A DNA stretch of 64,000 nt from Bog-473 sp963800725 (GTDB taxonomy: Bacteria > Actinomycetota > Acidimicrobiia > Acidimicrobiales > RAAP-2), in contig CAWDCE010000020.1 of the NCBI GenBank assembly GCA_963800725.1, positions 62,001 to 126,000 of the forward strand. The letters run 5' to 3'. A program made the translations under genes and the position numbers. This document shows positions 1 to 9,323 of this stretch, one piece after another. The first letter of the stretch is position 1; each line of letters begins with the position of its first letter. The notes under the pieces are model-generated. The model saw only the letters and a list, made by a program, of their open reading frames with translations, made no database searches and was not told where the DNA came from.

Positions 1-714
1 ACGCCATTTGGATCCCCGTCGCCCGTCGATTGGTCGAATCGGGTCACCGAGTCGTTCTCTACGACCAGCGGGGCCACGGCGAGTCGACCCGCGGCACCGC
101 ACCGCTCGACCTGGTGACACTGGCTCATGATCTGACCCACGTCCTCGAAGCCAAAGAAGTGCGCGACACGGTGGTCGCTGGTCACTCCATGGGTGGCATG
201 GCGATCATGGCGCTGGCCACGTACCGCCCCGAGGTGCTGCGCGAACGGGCCCGGGCCATTGTCTTGGTGGCGACAGCGGCAGCCGAATCGGGGGCAAAGT
301 CGGACCGAGCCAATCAGATCGGGGTCCAGATCATGGGATCGCCGCTCACCTCGCGGGTGCTGGGCACCCGGCAGGGCTATGGCATCGTCCGCGGCAGCGT
401 TCGGCGACGATGCGGTCCGGGCTCAGGTGGAGTTGACCCGCACCCTTTTCGCCAATTGCGACCCCAAGGTGCGCGCCGGTTTCTTGGCGTCGATGAACGA
501 AATGAATCTGCTCGAGGGAATTGCCACGATTGGGGTGCCGACCACGGTCGTGGTAGGTACCAAAGACACCCTGACGCCCCCGGCGCGCTCGGACGCGCTG
601 GTCGAGGCCATAGCGGGGGCACAGCTCGTCCGGCTCGAAGGTCGGGGCCACATGCTGCCGCTCGAGGACCCCGCTGCGGTCACCGACGAGATCCTGCGCG
701 CCGTCAAAGGCTGA
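1..714 (+). CDS. alpha/beta hydrolase, 5' end outside window, one frameshift
   Basis: An alpha/beta-hydrolase fold enzyme of unknown substrate, probably cytoplasmic. The nucleophile elbow GHSMGG (Ser codon at 186-188), the acid in GTKDTLTP and the catalytic His in GRGHMLPLE are all visible. YDQRGHGES near the left edge is the conserved strand before the elbow. The reading frame is open to the window edge, so the N-terminus is missing. The frame changes near 380-395: the upstream half is in frame 3 and the cap plus C-terminal half in frame 1, and together they form one normal hydrolase. A single-base sequencing indel is the simplest cause. It ends about 150 bp before a glycosyltransferase; no functional link is visible. 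Confidence 0.8.
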
Positions 715-866
715 GGTCACTCGCTGATCCCCCTCGGGCAGTTGGGACCGCCATCGCCTCCCCCGCCCGGCGTTCGGTGGGTGATGTCGGCGTCGGATGA
801 CTGCGGGCACGGACCCGGTGGAGAAAGGTCCCAAGAGCAAAGAGGGCGCCGATAGTGTGAAGCTCG

Positions 867-1808
867 GTGAGCGGAACGGTCAGAATTCAGACGGTCCGCT
901 ACGGCGGTGAGGGTCGATCCTTGTTGCGGCTGATGACCTCGATCGCCGCCGCAGGCGCGGTGGCCCGTGAACGCCAGGCCATCGATTCGATTGTCGTTGC
1001 GCTCGGCGACTGCGGCGCTCCAGAGAGCAGCGACGCCGTCTTGGACGAGGACAGTGCCAAAGAGATGAATGCCACCCTCGCTGCAGCGGACGTTGCGTTC
1101 GAGTACACGGCCTTCGGCGAGAACCTCGGGCACGGTGGCGGGCAGAACCGCCTCGCCGCATTCGCCACTGAGCACAACTCCGCACCGGACTACGTCATGG
1201 TGTTGAACCCCGATACCTACCTCGCCCCCACCGCCCTCGCGGAATTGTTCTCCGTGCTCGGCACGAATCGGAGCGTCGGCATCGCCGAAGCACGCCAAAT
1301 CCCCCTCGAGCACCCGAAGTCCTTCGATCTGCGGACCGGGGAAACCGCCTGGGCCAGTGGCTTCGCCATGGGCCTCCCCTTCGACCTGTTCTCCTCGCTC
1401 AACGGGTTCGATCCCGCCTTTTTCTTGCATGGCGACGACGTGGATCTGTCGTGGCGGGTTCGCATGCGGGGCCGCACCATCCGCCACGTGGTGAGTGCCG
1501 CGATCTTTCACGATAAGCGGCCCGGCGCCCACGGGTATCCCCAAGGATCTGATGCGGAGGAATTTCACGGGACGCTGGCGCACCTATTGCTGGCCCATCG
1601 CGCCGAACGGCCCGATGTGATCGCCGCCGCACTCGAACGCGCCGACGCCGGCAATGTCCAGCACCGCAACGGGGCGGACGAATTTCGACGCCGCCAGGCA
1701 ACCGGCGACTTGCCCGCGACCTACCGCTCCTCGCTCGGGGTCAGCGCCGATGTCGTGCGAAGTGTGGTCGCACTCGATGGGGTGACCTATGGCGCCCACC
1801 GGTTCTAA
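867..1808 (+). CDS. family 2 glycosyltransferase
   Basis: A GT-A fold glycosyltransferase of family GT2, 313 residues, similar in layout to rhamnosyltransferases (WbbL type). The nucleotide-sugar/metal site is the NPDTYL stretch near residue 115. The acceptor region carries the GFDPAFFLHGDDVDL motif near residue 180, in which DDVD replaces the usual ED. The start is GTG at 867; the Shine-Dalgarno sequence is weak. It overlaps or abuts the following methyltransferase-glycosyltransferase gene by about 20 bp, so the two are probably co-transcribed and act on the same surface polysaccharide. The sugar donor and acceptor cannot be read from the sequence. Confidence 0.8.
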   Translation: MSGTVRIQTVRYGGEGRSLLRLMTSIAAAGAVARERQAIDSIVVALGDCGAPESSDAVLDEDSAKEMNATLAAADVAFEYTAFGENLGHGGGQNRLAAFATEHNSAPDYVMVLNPDTYLAPTALAELFSVLGTNRSVGIAEARQIPLEHPKSFDLRTGETAWASGFAMGLPFDLFSSLNGFDPAFFLHGDDVDLSWRVRMRGRTIRHVVSAAIFHDKRPGAHGYPQGSDAEEFHGTLAHLLLAHRAERPDVIAAALERADAGNVQHRNGADEFRRRQATGDLPATYRSSLGVSADVVRSVVALDGVTYGAHRF

Positions 1809-3632
1809 CGAGATGGGCCCAACCCCGCTCGATCCGCCCGAAGCCGATCCGGCCCCGACCTACCGATTTTCTTTTTCATGGGAGAGCCCCTACGGCCATG
1901 CCGTACGCCTGGTCGAAGCGCACGCCCCCGAAGGTCTCGTCCTCGATCTCGGCTGCGGCTACGGCGCCGTCGGCGAAATCTTGGTGCAACAGGGCCGCCA
2001 CTATGTCGGGGCAGACCTCGACGCTGATGCCATTGCCGACCTGGCGAGTCGCAATCTCGAGGGCCACGTCGTCGACCTCGCGGCCCATGAGGGACTCGGA
2101 CGCCGCCTGGTGGAATTGGTGGCCGGCCGACCCCTCGGCGCCATCTTGTTGCTCGATGCCCTCGAGCACCTCGTCGACCCGCTCGCGGTGCTCGATGAAC
2201 TCGCGGGCGTGTGCGCCCCGCTCGACGTCGCGCCGGTCCTCGTCACCAGCATCCCCAATGTGGCCCATATCGACCTGGCCGCCAAACTCGTCGGCGGGCG
2301 ATGGGACGTCACGCCGAGTGGCCTCTTGGACCGTACCCACGTCCAGATGTTCACGGCCGCTCGTATCGAGCGCGAATTCGCCGAGCATGGCTGGCACGAG
2401 TGCGGACGCGAGGACCTGACCCTTGATCCATCAGACCAGTATTTCCCCCTGCTTCACCCCCTCTTGATCCGCCACAGCCCAGCGCATCAGTACCTCCGCA
2501 CCTTGCGCGACGCCGCCGATCCCTACGCGGGCATCAACCAGTTCGTCCGCGCCTATCGGCTCGGCCCGGCCCGCCACACCGACACCGCCCCGGTGCACGA
2601 CCACGAGGCCCGATCCCCGTTCCTCACCGTGCTCACTCGAACACAAGGGACCCGCCCGGCCCTCCTCACCGAGGCACTGACCTGCCTCGCGGCCCAAACG
2701 ACCGACGACTTCGAAGTCATAGTCCTCGCTCACAGCGACGATGCCGCCGCCGTGGCGTCGGTGCACGCGGTGGTCGACTTGTTCGCCGATGACTTCGCCT
2801 CCCGGGTCCGGGTTGCCCAGATCCCAGGCGGTGGGGGGCGCAGCGCACCCCTCAATGCCGGTCTTGGCATGGCGGCCGGCGACTACATCGGATTTCTCGA
2901 CGACGACGACCTGGTCACCGCCGATTGGGTCGAGTGCTTCGCTCGCTGTGCCGCGCAGGGACCGGGCCAGGTCGCTCGGTCGATCTGCCACTCGCGCTAC
3001 ATCCGTCAACCGAACGCCGAGGAAATGGAAGGCACCGGGGCGCACAGCGTGACTCTGACGAACCTCACCGCAGAGTTCAGCGACACGTTCGACATGGTGC
3101 GCCACCTTCGCTTCAACACGTCACCCATTATGAGTTTCGCCGTGCCGCGGACCTTGGTGAGCGAGCTGGACCTGAAGTTCAACCACGACATGGAGGTCTG
3201 CGAGGACTGGGAGTTCTTGGTGCGCGCCGCGCTCTTGGTCGGCGTGGTCGACAGCGCCACGATCACCTCGATCTACCAGCGTTGGCGCGGCGAGGGCACG
3301 ACAACGTCGGCCGGGCCCGACGAGCAATGGGACATCGCCATGGCTCAGTTGATCGCCGGACTCGATGCCGCACCGTTACTCCTGCCGTCGGGCAGTGCGT
3401 CGGTCGTGGCCGCTCTGGTCGCCGAACATGTCGTGGCGTCGAGCATGGCGGGCCGGGTCGCCCCCGACACCTCGCCGGCAACCATGTGGCCGAACTCGAA
3501 CAGGCGCGCGACGAGGCACTCCGGCGACTCAACGAAATGCAGACTTCGGAGTTCTGGCGAATGACCAAACCCCTTCGCAGGGGCGTGACCTGGGCCAAGA
3601 TGCGGGCCAAGGGTAGTCGCACCCCGGGTTGA
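1789..3632 (+). CDS. fused SAM methyltransferase and GT2 glycosyltransferase, 3' frameshift
   Basis: A two-domain protein. Residues ~25-240 are a class I SAM methyltransferase with the glycine-rich LDLGCGYGAVGE loop and a LLDALEHLVDP motif IV-like segment. Residues ~285-560 are a GT2 glycosyltransferase with a FLDDDDLV metal-binding motif and a CEDWEFLVRA segment. The frame is lost near 3,475: the last ~50 residues (VAELEQARDEALRRLNEM, then a basic tail) continue in another frame to a stop at 3,632, as is usual for such glycosyltransferases. ATG 1789 overlaps the upstream gene by 20 bp; ATG 1813 is an alternative start. Likely role: building or capping a cell-surface glycan with a methylated sugar (inference). 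Confidence 0.75.
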
Positions 3633-3672
3633 AGCTCCGGCGCCCGTGGCCTGCGGTCGGCGGCCCTTGGAT

Positions 3673-4532
3673 TCAGGCGAAAACGATGGTTTTGGCGCCG
3701 TTCAAGAGCACCCGGTCCTCGAGATGCCAGCGCAGTCCACGTGCCAGGACCGACCGCTCGATCTCACGACCCACCCGCTGGAGTTCGCCCGGGTCGTCGG
3801 CATGATCGATCCGATGAGTGTCCTGTTCGATTATCGGACCCTCGTCGAGGTCGGCGGTGACGTAGTGACACGTCGCCCCAATCAACTTGACGCCCCGGTC
3901 GAACGCCTGGTGGTAGGGCCGGGCCCCGGCGAAGGAGGGCAAGAAGGAATGATGGATGTTGATGATCTCTCCTCGATGTCGCTCGCACAGGTCGGCCGGC
4001 AGGATTTGCATGTAGCGGGCCAAGACAATGGTGGTCGCGCCCTCGTGAGTGATGATCTCCTCGATGGCCCCGAAGGCCGCCGCCTTGTCCGCAGCGTCCT
4101 TGGGCACGGGCACATGCGCGAAGCGCACCCCATGCCATTCGACGATGGATCGCAAGTCGTCGTGGTTGGACACGACGCACGCGATGTCGCAATCGAGATC
4201 TCCGCTGCGCCAGCGGTGGAGCAGGTCGGCCAAGCAATGGTCTTCTTTGCTCACCAAGATCACGACCCGCTTGCGCTGGTCGGTGTCCGAGAGGTGCCAC
4301 TGCATCGAGAACTCGCGGGCCACCGACGTCGAAGCGCTCACGAAGCTCCTTCGGGCCGAAGGGCAAGACTCTCTGCCACAATCTCGACCCGCAAGAAGAA
4401 TCGACCTGTCGTCAGATCACCGTGTTGCGCGGCTTCAAGCACCGAACCGCCGTGTCCGGCGATGAAGCCGGTGACCGCGGCAACGATACCGACGCGGTCC
4501 GGACAAGTCACGGTCAAGATGTAGCGGCGCAT
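3673..4532 (-). CDS. purU: formyltetrahydrofolate deformylase, one frameshift
   Basis: Hydrolyses 10-formyl-THF to formate and THF, balancing one-carbon pools. The N-terminal ACT domain (ILTVTCPDRVGIVAAVTGFI) is followed by a formyltransferase-like catalytic domain with RVVILVSKEDHCL, NHDDLR, the active-site segment INIHHSFLPSF and the GATCHYV and DEGPIIEQ stretches of the family. The ACT and catalytic halves are in different frames, joined near 4,340, consistent with a sequencing indel. The start is set by a TGATG overlap with the stop of pdxT (ATG at 4,532), so it should be translationally coupled to pdxT. The pairing of B6 synthesis with PurU is noted as a finding. Confidence 0.88.
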
Positions 4533-5155
4533 CACAATGCACACATTTGAACAAACAGACGATGCACCCGCCGGTCGGGCGTCAACTCAGGGTGAAATGA
4601 CGACGCCAGAAGGTGTCCCTGGCGCATGAGCGCCGGTGTCGCCCCCTCCGTCGTGCCCCTGTCCACCCAAGCCAAAACCTCTACTTGAGGTTGAGACTTG
4701 ACCACCATGGGGGCACGAATGAAGACCGCCGCAAGTGTGCTGCCCCCTTCCCCGAGCGAGTCGCCGACCTCGAGGGTGGTCTCGAAGGACTGACACTGGC
4801 GACCGAAGCCGTTGCGACGCACCACCACGTCGAGCGCATCGAAAGTCCGCTGATCGGGCCGGCCGTCGAGCACCCCTTGGGCCAAGAGCACCAGCCCTGC
4901 ACAGGTCCCAAAGATGGGCAGTCCTTTTCTGATCAACTCGGCCAACGGCCCGAACAGCCCCGTCGAGGTCAACAGCATCGAGAGGGTGGTTGACTCTCCT
5001 CCCGGCAGGATCAGCCCGGCCAACCCGTCGAGATCGCCGGGGCGCTTGACGGTGCGCGCCGTTGCCCCGACATCGACGAGCGCGCCGAGATGCTCACGCA
5101 CATCACCTTGGAGGTCCAAGACGCCAATGTCCCCGTTCGCGCCGGGCGCTACCAC
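4532..5155 (-). CDS. pdxT: pyridoxal 5'-phosphate synthase glutaminase subunit
   Basis: Class I glutamine amidotransferase, 207 residues, that releases ammonia from glutamine for the PdxS synthase. Family hallmarks: IGVLDLQGDVREH at the N-terminus, LPGGESTT, the nucleophile Cys in GTCAGLVLLA, and the His-Glu pair in FHPELTPD. The ATG at 5,155 overlaps the end of pdxS by 7 bp, so the two subunits are coupled. About nine residues precede the core that most PdxT proteins start with. In actinobacteria pdxT usually lies downstream of pdxS in the thrS-pimA-pdxS neighbourhood, as here. Confidence 0.95.
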   Translation of the reverse strand: MVAPGANGDIGVLDLQGDVREHLGALVDVGATARTVKRPGDLDGLAGLILPGGESTTLSMLLTSTGLFGPLAELIRKGLPIFGTCAGLVLLAQGVLDGRPDQRTFDALDVVVRRNGFGRQCQSFETTLEVGDSLGEGGSTLAAVFIRAPMVVKSQPQVEVLAWVDRGTTEGATPALMRQGHLLASSFHPELTPDRRVHRLFVQMCAL

Positions 5156-6051
5156 CCTCGGTCGGCGAGGCGTTCGGTGGTATCCGACAGCGCCAAGCCG
5201 CGCATCGCTTCACCCAGGCCGCGCGACACCTTGGCCACATGGTCGGCGTCGTTGAAGTGCGCGGTTGCTTCGACCACGGCCGAAGCCATGCGTGCCGGGT
5301 CAGAGCTCTTGAATATCCCCGAACCAACGAACACCGCCTCGGCCCCGAGCTGCATCACCAGCGCAGCATCGGCCGGCGTCGCGATGCCGCCCGCGCAAAA
5401 CAGCGGGACCGGGAGGCGTCCGGTCCGGGCGATCTCTTGGACCAGGCCGACCGGCGCCGCGAGGTCCTTGGCCCATCCGTAGAGCTCGGCGGAATCGGCT
5501 TGGCCAATGGCGCGGATCGAACCGAGGATGGAGCGCAGGTGCCGTACCGCCTCGACGATGTTGCCGGTCCCGGCCTCGCCTTTGGAGCGGATCATGGCGG
5601 CGCCCTCGGACACGCGGCGCAGTGCCTCCCCGAGATTGGTCGCACCGCAAACGAAAGGAACGGTGAAGGGCCATTTGTCGATGTGGTGGGCTTCGTCGGC
5701 CGGGGTCAAGACCTCGGATTCGTCGATGAAGTCGACACCGAGGCTCTGAAGCACCTGGGCCTCGGCGAAATGTCCGATCCGGGCCTTGGCCATGACCGGG
5801 ATCGTGACCGCTTCTTGGATGCCTTCGATCAACGCGGGATCGCTCATGCGCGCCACCCCGCCGTCCCGGCGGATGTCCGACGGCACCCGCTCGAGCGCCA
5901 TCACCGCCACTGCTCCGGCGTCTTCGGCCACCTTGGCCTGCTCGGCATCGACCACGTCCATGATCACACCGCCGCGCAGCATGTCCGCCAGGCCGCGCTT
6001 GACGGTGAATGTGCCGGTGGCGGACGAATTCGACGACTCGGAGCTAGTCAT
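5149..6051 (-). CDS. pdxS: pyridoxal 5'-phosphate synthase synthase subunit
   Basis: Makes PLP from ribose 5-phosphate, glyceraldehyde 3-phosphate and ammonia as part of the PdxS12-PdxT12 complex. The 300-residue protein is highly conserved: LADMLRGGVIMDVV with the first strand Asp, the ALERVPSDIRRDGGVARM loop, the Schiff-base Lys in VMAKARIGH, the second Lys in RSKGEAGTGN, and the phosphate site GGIATPADAALVM. No frameshift is seen. It is the first gene of the coupled pdxS-pdxT-purU string; the M48 protease lies 32 bp upstream on the same strand. Confidence 0.97.
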   Translation of the reverse strand: MTSSESSNSSATGTFTVKRGLADMLRGGVIMDVVDAEQAKVAEDAGAVAVMALERVPSDIRRDGGVARMSDPALIEGIQEAVTIPVMAKARIGHFAEAQVLQSLGVDFIDESEVLTPADEAHHIDKWPFTVPFVCGATNLGEALRRVSEGAAMIRSKGEAGTGNIVEAVRHLRSILGSIRAIGQADSAELYGWAKDLAAPVGLVQEIARTGRLPVPLFCAGGIATPADAALVMQLGAEAVFVGSGIFKSSDPARMASAVVEATAHFNDADHVAKVSRGLGEAMRGLALSDTTERLADRGW

Positions 6052-6083
6052 GGACCCAGTCTACGAGGGCGGGCGACCGCTCC

Positions 6084-7169
6084 TCACCACTCGCTCAAAG
6101 CCGCGACCCGCACCGAGGTGTCGTCGAGATCCCCGAGCACCCCGGGATCGAGGCGGTGACCGACGCACGGATCGATCCAGACGTGTCGCACGGGACCGAA
6201 ACGGGCCGGACCGAAGAGTGAATTGCCGACCGGGGCAGGGGCCGCCTCCATCAGGCGGAGTGCATCGAGCAGCCCCCGTGGGTAGCGCACCGCGGAGGCC
6301 GAAACCACGTCGGCACGATATTCACGATTGGGGCCGACGCACCACGACAGGACGCGCTCTCCGCCCAATCGCGAAAGCGTGAGGCCGATCACCGAGACCG
6401 TATTGTCGCTGCGTTTTACATGGGCCAGCTCGTGGGCGATGACCCCTTCGAGCTCGATCGGCCCCATGGTCTCCAACAGGCCCGAGGTCACCACAAGCGC
6501 ACTCGACGCCGTGTCGCGTCCGAGCGCACACGCATTGGGCACCGCATCAAAGACAATGTAGAGATCAGGCATACGAAGCCCGAAGGTGGCGCAGAGTCCT
6601 TCGGTCACATTGGTCAAGCGCGGATGATCACGCTCGCCCATTGGCACGGCACCGATTCGTTTGAGCGCCTGATTCGGGGCAACCCGCCACAACGCGTACG
6701 TCCCTGCCGCCCAGAGCACCACCAGGATCACCGCCCCAACGAGTGCGGACACCACTGCACCGACGATGATGCCGACAATCAATGGCGGCAGGAGGGCCCA
6801 CAGCACACACAGCCACACCGCCCGTCGTCGGTTGGCCTTGATCTCATCGGGGAGCACTTCGGTCGCACCGAGCCCCGGCTCGATGGGCATCGGCGCCAAG
6901 ACCTCAGTCGCCACCGCCACCGACGCGGCCCGTGAAGCACCGCTGCGGCTGCGCTGGTGGGAATTGCCCCCTTGGCGCGAGCGATTCTGTCCGCCGCCTC
7001 CGCCTCCCGAGCTCCGGCCTCCCCCACCGCTGCGGTTCGAGCCAGAACCCGACCCGCCGTTGCGATTCTTGTTGCGGTTGCGGTTGCGGTTTCGATTGGC
7101 ATTGCCGCCACCGCTGCCGCCTTGGCTGCGATTCGAGGAGGCTCCGGGGTTCTGTGATTGCTCGGGCAT
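6084..7169 (-). CDS. M48-family membrane metalloprotease with an R/N/G/S-rich N-terminal tail
   Basis: HtpX-like zinc protease of 361 residues. Zinc ligands are visible in HELAH (about residue 255) and in NREYRAD, the third ligand. Two membrane segments (VWLCVLWALLPPLIVGIIV and ALVGAVILVVLWAAGTYAL) lie before the protease domain. The first ~90 residues are low complexity, alternating Arg/Asn and then Gly/Ser rich, and are not part of the M48 family. The ATG at 7,169 was chosen because the in-frame sequence upstream is not protein-like. It sits between pimA and pdxS on the same strand and may be co-transcribed. Probable membrane-protein quality control; the tail's role is unknown. Confidence 0.8.
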   Translation of the reverse strand: MPEQSQNPGASSNRSQGGSGGGNANRNRNRNRNKNRNGGSGSGSNRSGGGGRSSGGGGGGQNRSRQGGNSHQRSRSGASRAASVAVATEVLAPMPIEPGLGATEVLPDEIKANRRRAVWLCVLWALLPPLIVGIIVGAVVSALVGAVILVVLWAAGTYALWRVAPNQALKRIGAVPMGERDHPRLTNVTEGLCATFGLRMPDLYIVFDAVPNACALGRDTASSALVVTSGLLETMGPIELEGVIAHELAHVKRSDNTVSVIGLTLSRLGGERVLSWCVGPNREYRADVVSASAVRYPRGLLDALRLMEAAPAPVGNSLFGPARFGPVRHVWIDPCVGHRLDPGVLGDLDDTSVRVAALSEW

Positions 7170-7251
7170 GGGACCCTTCAGCCTACCGGGCGGGCCCCCG
7201 GGCCCCGGGCCTGAGACAGATCCGGCGCGACGGCGGCCATGAGCTGGTCCA

Positions 7252-8355
7252 TCAGGCGCGCGAGGCGTAGCGGGTGACGGCTCGCTCGTAGACATCGACG
7301 TAGCACTCGGCCAGATGCTCCATCGACCAACCCTGGGCGTGGACCTCGCCCGCCTTGAGCGCGTCAGGGGCCGAGCGCCCGCTGCCTTCGGCGACGTCGG
7401 CCAAGGCGGCACCGAGGGCGCGCCTGAGGGCGACCACGTCGCCGGGAGGCACTAACTCGGCGTGCCCGCCCGCCGCTGATCGATACCCCTCGAGGTCCGA
7501 CGCCACCACACTGCATCGCGCCGCCATGGCCTCGAGGAGCACTATCCCGAAGGATTCGCCGCGCAATGAGGGGGCGCACAAGATGTCGGCGCCGGCGGCC
7601 CGCTCTGCCACCTCATCGTCGCTCAACATGCCCAGCCATTTGATGCGGTCTGATTCGGGATGGCGACGTCGTTGCACCTCAGAGGCTGGACCGTCGCCCG
7701 CCACCCACAAGGTGGCGGGCCGTTCGATCTTTGCGAAGGCGTCGAGGAGGATGTCGAGTCCCTTGCGGGTTTCGTGACGCCCCAAGAACAGCACCGTCGG
7801 GCGGTCGGCCGGCGTCGCTCTGGCGTCGGCGAAGCGCTCGATGTCGATACCGTTGAACAAGACCTCGTATTCGCCCCCGGCCGACTGCATCCCGGTTTCG
7901 CGGGCGGCTTCGGAAACAGCGACGCGCACCTGCATGCGCCGCCCCACGAACTGGGCCAGGGGTTTGAATACCGGCACCCAGCGACTGACGCCCGAGCGGT
8001 GGAAGGTGCCCACCATCGGAACCGTATTGGCCAGGATCGGGCCATAGGGTGCCATTGGAGCCAGGGGTTCGTGAATATGGAGCACATCGAAGTCTCCGTG
8101 GCGCACCATGCGCTCTGTACGCACCGAGACCATTGGTGACACCGTGACTGGGGCCACCGACCCATTGGAACGCAACCCGGTCGGCCGACCGACAGCCACT
8201 ACTGGGTCGTGATCGCCCGGTGCCCCCTCATCGAGGGGACCCATCACGGTGACCGCATGTCCCAGATTGCGCAGTGCCCGAGAAAGTCCGAACACCTGGC
8301 CCTGCACCCCGCCGGGCCGGGAAAGCGAATACGGGGAGAGCATGGCGATCTTCAT
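7252..8355 (-). CDS. pimA: GDP-mannose-dependent phosphatidylinositol mannosyltransferase (PimA-like)
   Basis: GT4 glycosyltransferase, 367 residues, that adds the first mannose to phosphatidylinositol on the inner face of the membrane. Visible: the N-terminal GGVQGQVFGL loop, HIHEPLAPMAPYGPI, the phosphate-contacting LFLGRHETRKGLD segment and the retaining GT4 signature GESFGIVLLEAMAA (E-x7-E). Its ATG at 8,355 overlaps the stop of the upstream acyltransferase by an ATGA, and pgsA precedes that, which is the classic actinobacterial PIM gene order. The context makes PimA much more likely than another GT4. Confidence 0.9.
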   Translation of the reverse strand: MKIAMLSPYSLSRPGGVQGQVFGLSRALRNLGHAVTVMGPLDEGAPGDHDPVVAVGRPTGLRSNGSVAPVTVSPMVSVRTERMVRHGDFDVLHIHEPLAPMAPYGPILANTVPMVGTFHRSGVSRWVPVFKPLAQFVGRRMQVRVAVSEAARETGMQSAGGEYEVLFNGIDIERFADARATPADRPTVLFLGRHETRKGLDILLDAFAKIERPATLWVAGDGPASEVQRRRHPESDRIKWLGMLSDDEVAERAAGADILCAPSLRGESFGIVLLEAMAARCSVVASDLEGYRSAAGGHAELVPPGDVVALRRALGAALADVAEGSGRSAPDALKAGEVHAQGWSMEHLAECYVDVYERAVTRYASRA

Positions 8356-9269
8356 GGGCGGTCGCTCGGCCAGTTGGGTTGGTACAGATGCCACTGTTCG
8401 GGTCGCCGTCGGATGAGGACCTCGAAGATGGTGGCCAGTTCTTGGGTGACCCGGGCAACGTCGGCCCGAAGAGAATCCGAACGCGTCGTATCGATTGGCT
8501 CCCCCACCACACCGGTGTGCCAACCCTTGGGACCGGCGTAGACGGCCGCGGGCAAGAGGACCGCGCCGGTACGCAACGCCAACATGGCCGCCCCGCCGGG
8601 CAGCGTCGTCTTCTCGCCGAAGAACTCAACCTCGACGCCATTGCCCACCAAGTCCCGATCGGTCACGAGCCCGAGGATCTGGCCATCCTTGAGCGCACGG
8701 AGCATGGTCGTACTCGATCCGTCCCCGAGGGGCACGCCGGTCAGGCCCATCCCGGCTCGCTGTCGGAGGAACCATTCGAAAAGGCGCGGCGGCTCGATCC
8801 GCTCGACGACCGCCGTCATGGGCATGCCCTCCAGCCCCAACCATGCCCCGCCCCACTCCCAGCTTCCAACATGGGGAAGGGCGAGGACGCAGCCTCGACC
8901 CGATGCCGCGGCAGCCCGGACGATCTCTTCGCCCCGATCGAACGTCATGCGGGCTCGCACGGTGGTCGGGCTGGCGTAGGGAAGTCGGGCTCCGTCCAGC
9001 CAGTAGCGGGCGTACTCGAGGTAGGTCCGCCGACTCCAGCGGCGCACCAACGCGTCGTCGGCGCTCACGCCTTCGGATTCGCTCTCGAGCACGCGGCGCA
9101 GATGGCGCTCATTCATCGCCAAGGGTGGCCCACCGCGCCGGGCCATCGCCCACGCCACCGCTGAGGCCGCGTGGCGAGCAACGGGTTCGGGTAGCTGGCC
9201 CATAGCGGTCGCCAATCCTCGATAGGTGAAGTAACGCGCGCTGTCCCGCCAGTTGGGCGCAGAGCTCAT
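8352..9269 (-). CDS. PIM acyltransferase (PatA-like, LpxL/HtrB superfamily)
   Basis: Membrane-associated acyltransferase of 305 residues. The HVGSWEWGG segment is the catalytic H-x4-E type motif of the LpxL/HtrB superfamily. LALPHVG, the VTDRDLVG segment and the C-terminal EQWHLYQPNWP are also typical of the actinobacterial phosphatidylinositol mannoside acyltransferase. By context it acylates the mannose added by PimA. It is coupled to pimA downstream (ATGA at 8,352-8,355). Its own ATG at 9,269 lies within a few bases of the end of the upstream pgsA tail, so pgsA-patA-pimA read as one transcript. Confidence 0.88.
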   Translation of the reverse strand: MSSAPNWRDSARYFTYRGLATAMGQLPEPVARHAASAVAWAMARRGGPPLAMNERHLRRVLESESEGVSADDALVRRWSRRTYLEYARYWLDGARLPYASPTTVRARMTFDRGEEIVRAAAASGRGCVLALPHVGSWEWGGAWLGLEGMPMTAVVERIEPPRLFEWFLRQRAGMGLTGVPLGDGSSTTMLRALKDGQILGLVTDRDLVGNGVEVEFFGEKTTLPGGAAMLALRTGAVLLPAAVYAGPKGWHTGVVGEPIDTTRSDSLRADVARVTQELATIFEVLIRRRPEQWHLYQPNWPSDRP

Positions 9270-9323
9270 CTCATTTCCCCGCGGGCAGACCCCGAGCCCA
9301 AGACCACCACGCCATGGGCAAAC

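Noticed and set aside
6930..7140. Tandem repeat array in DNA within the M48 gene
   Set aside because: The repeating bases only encode the Arg/Asn and Gly/Ser-rich tail; no fixed repeat unit is kept at DNA level.
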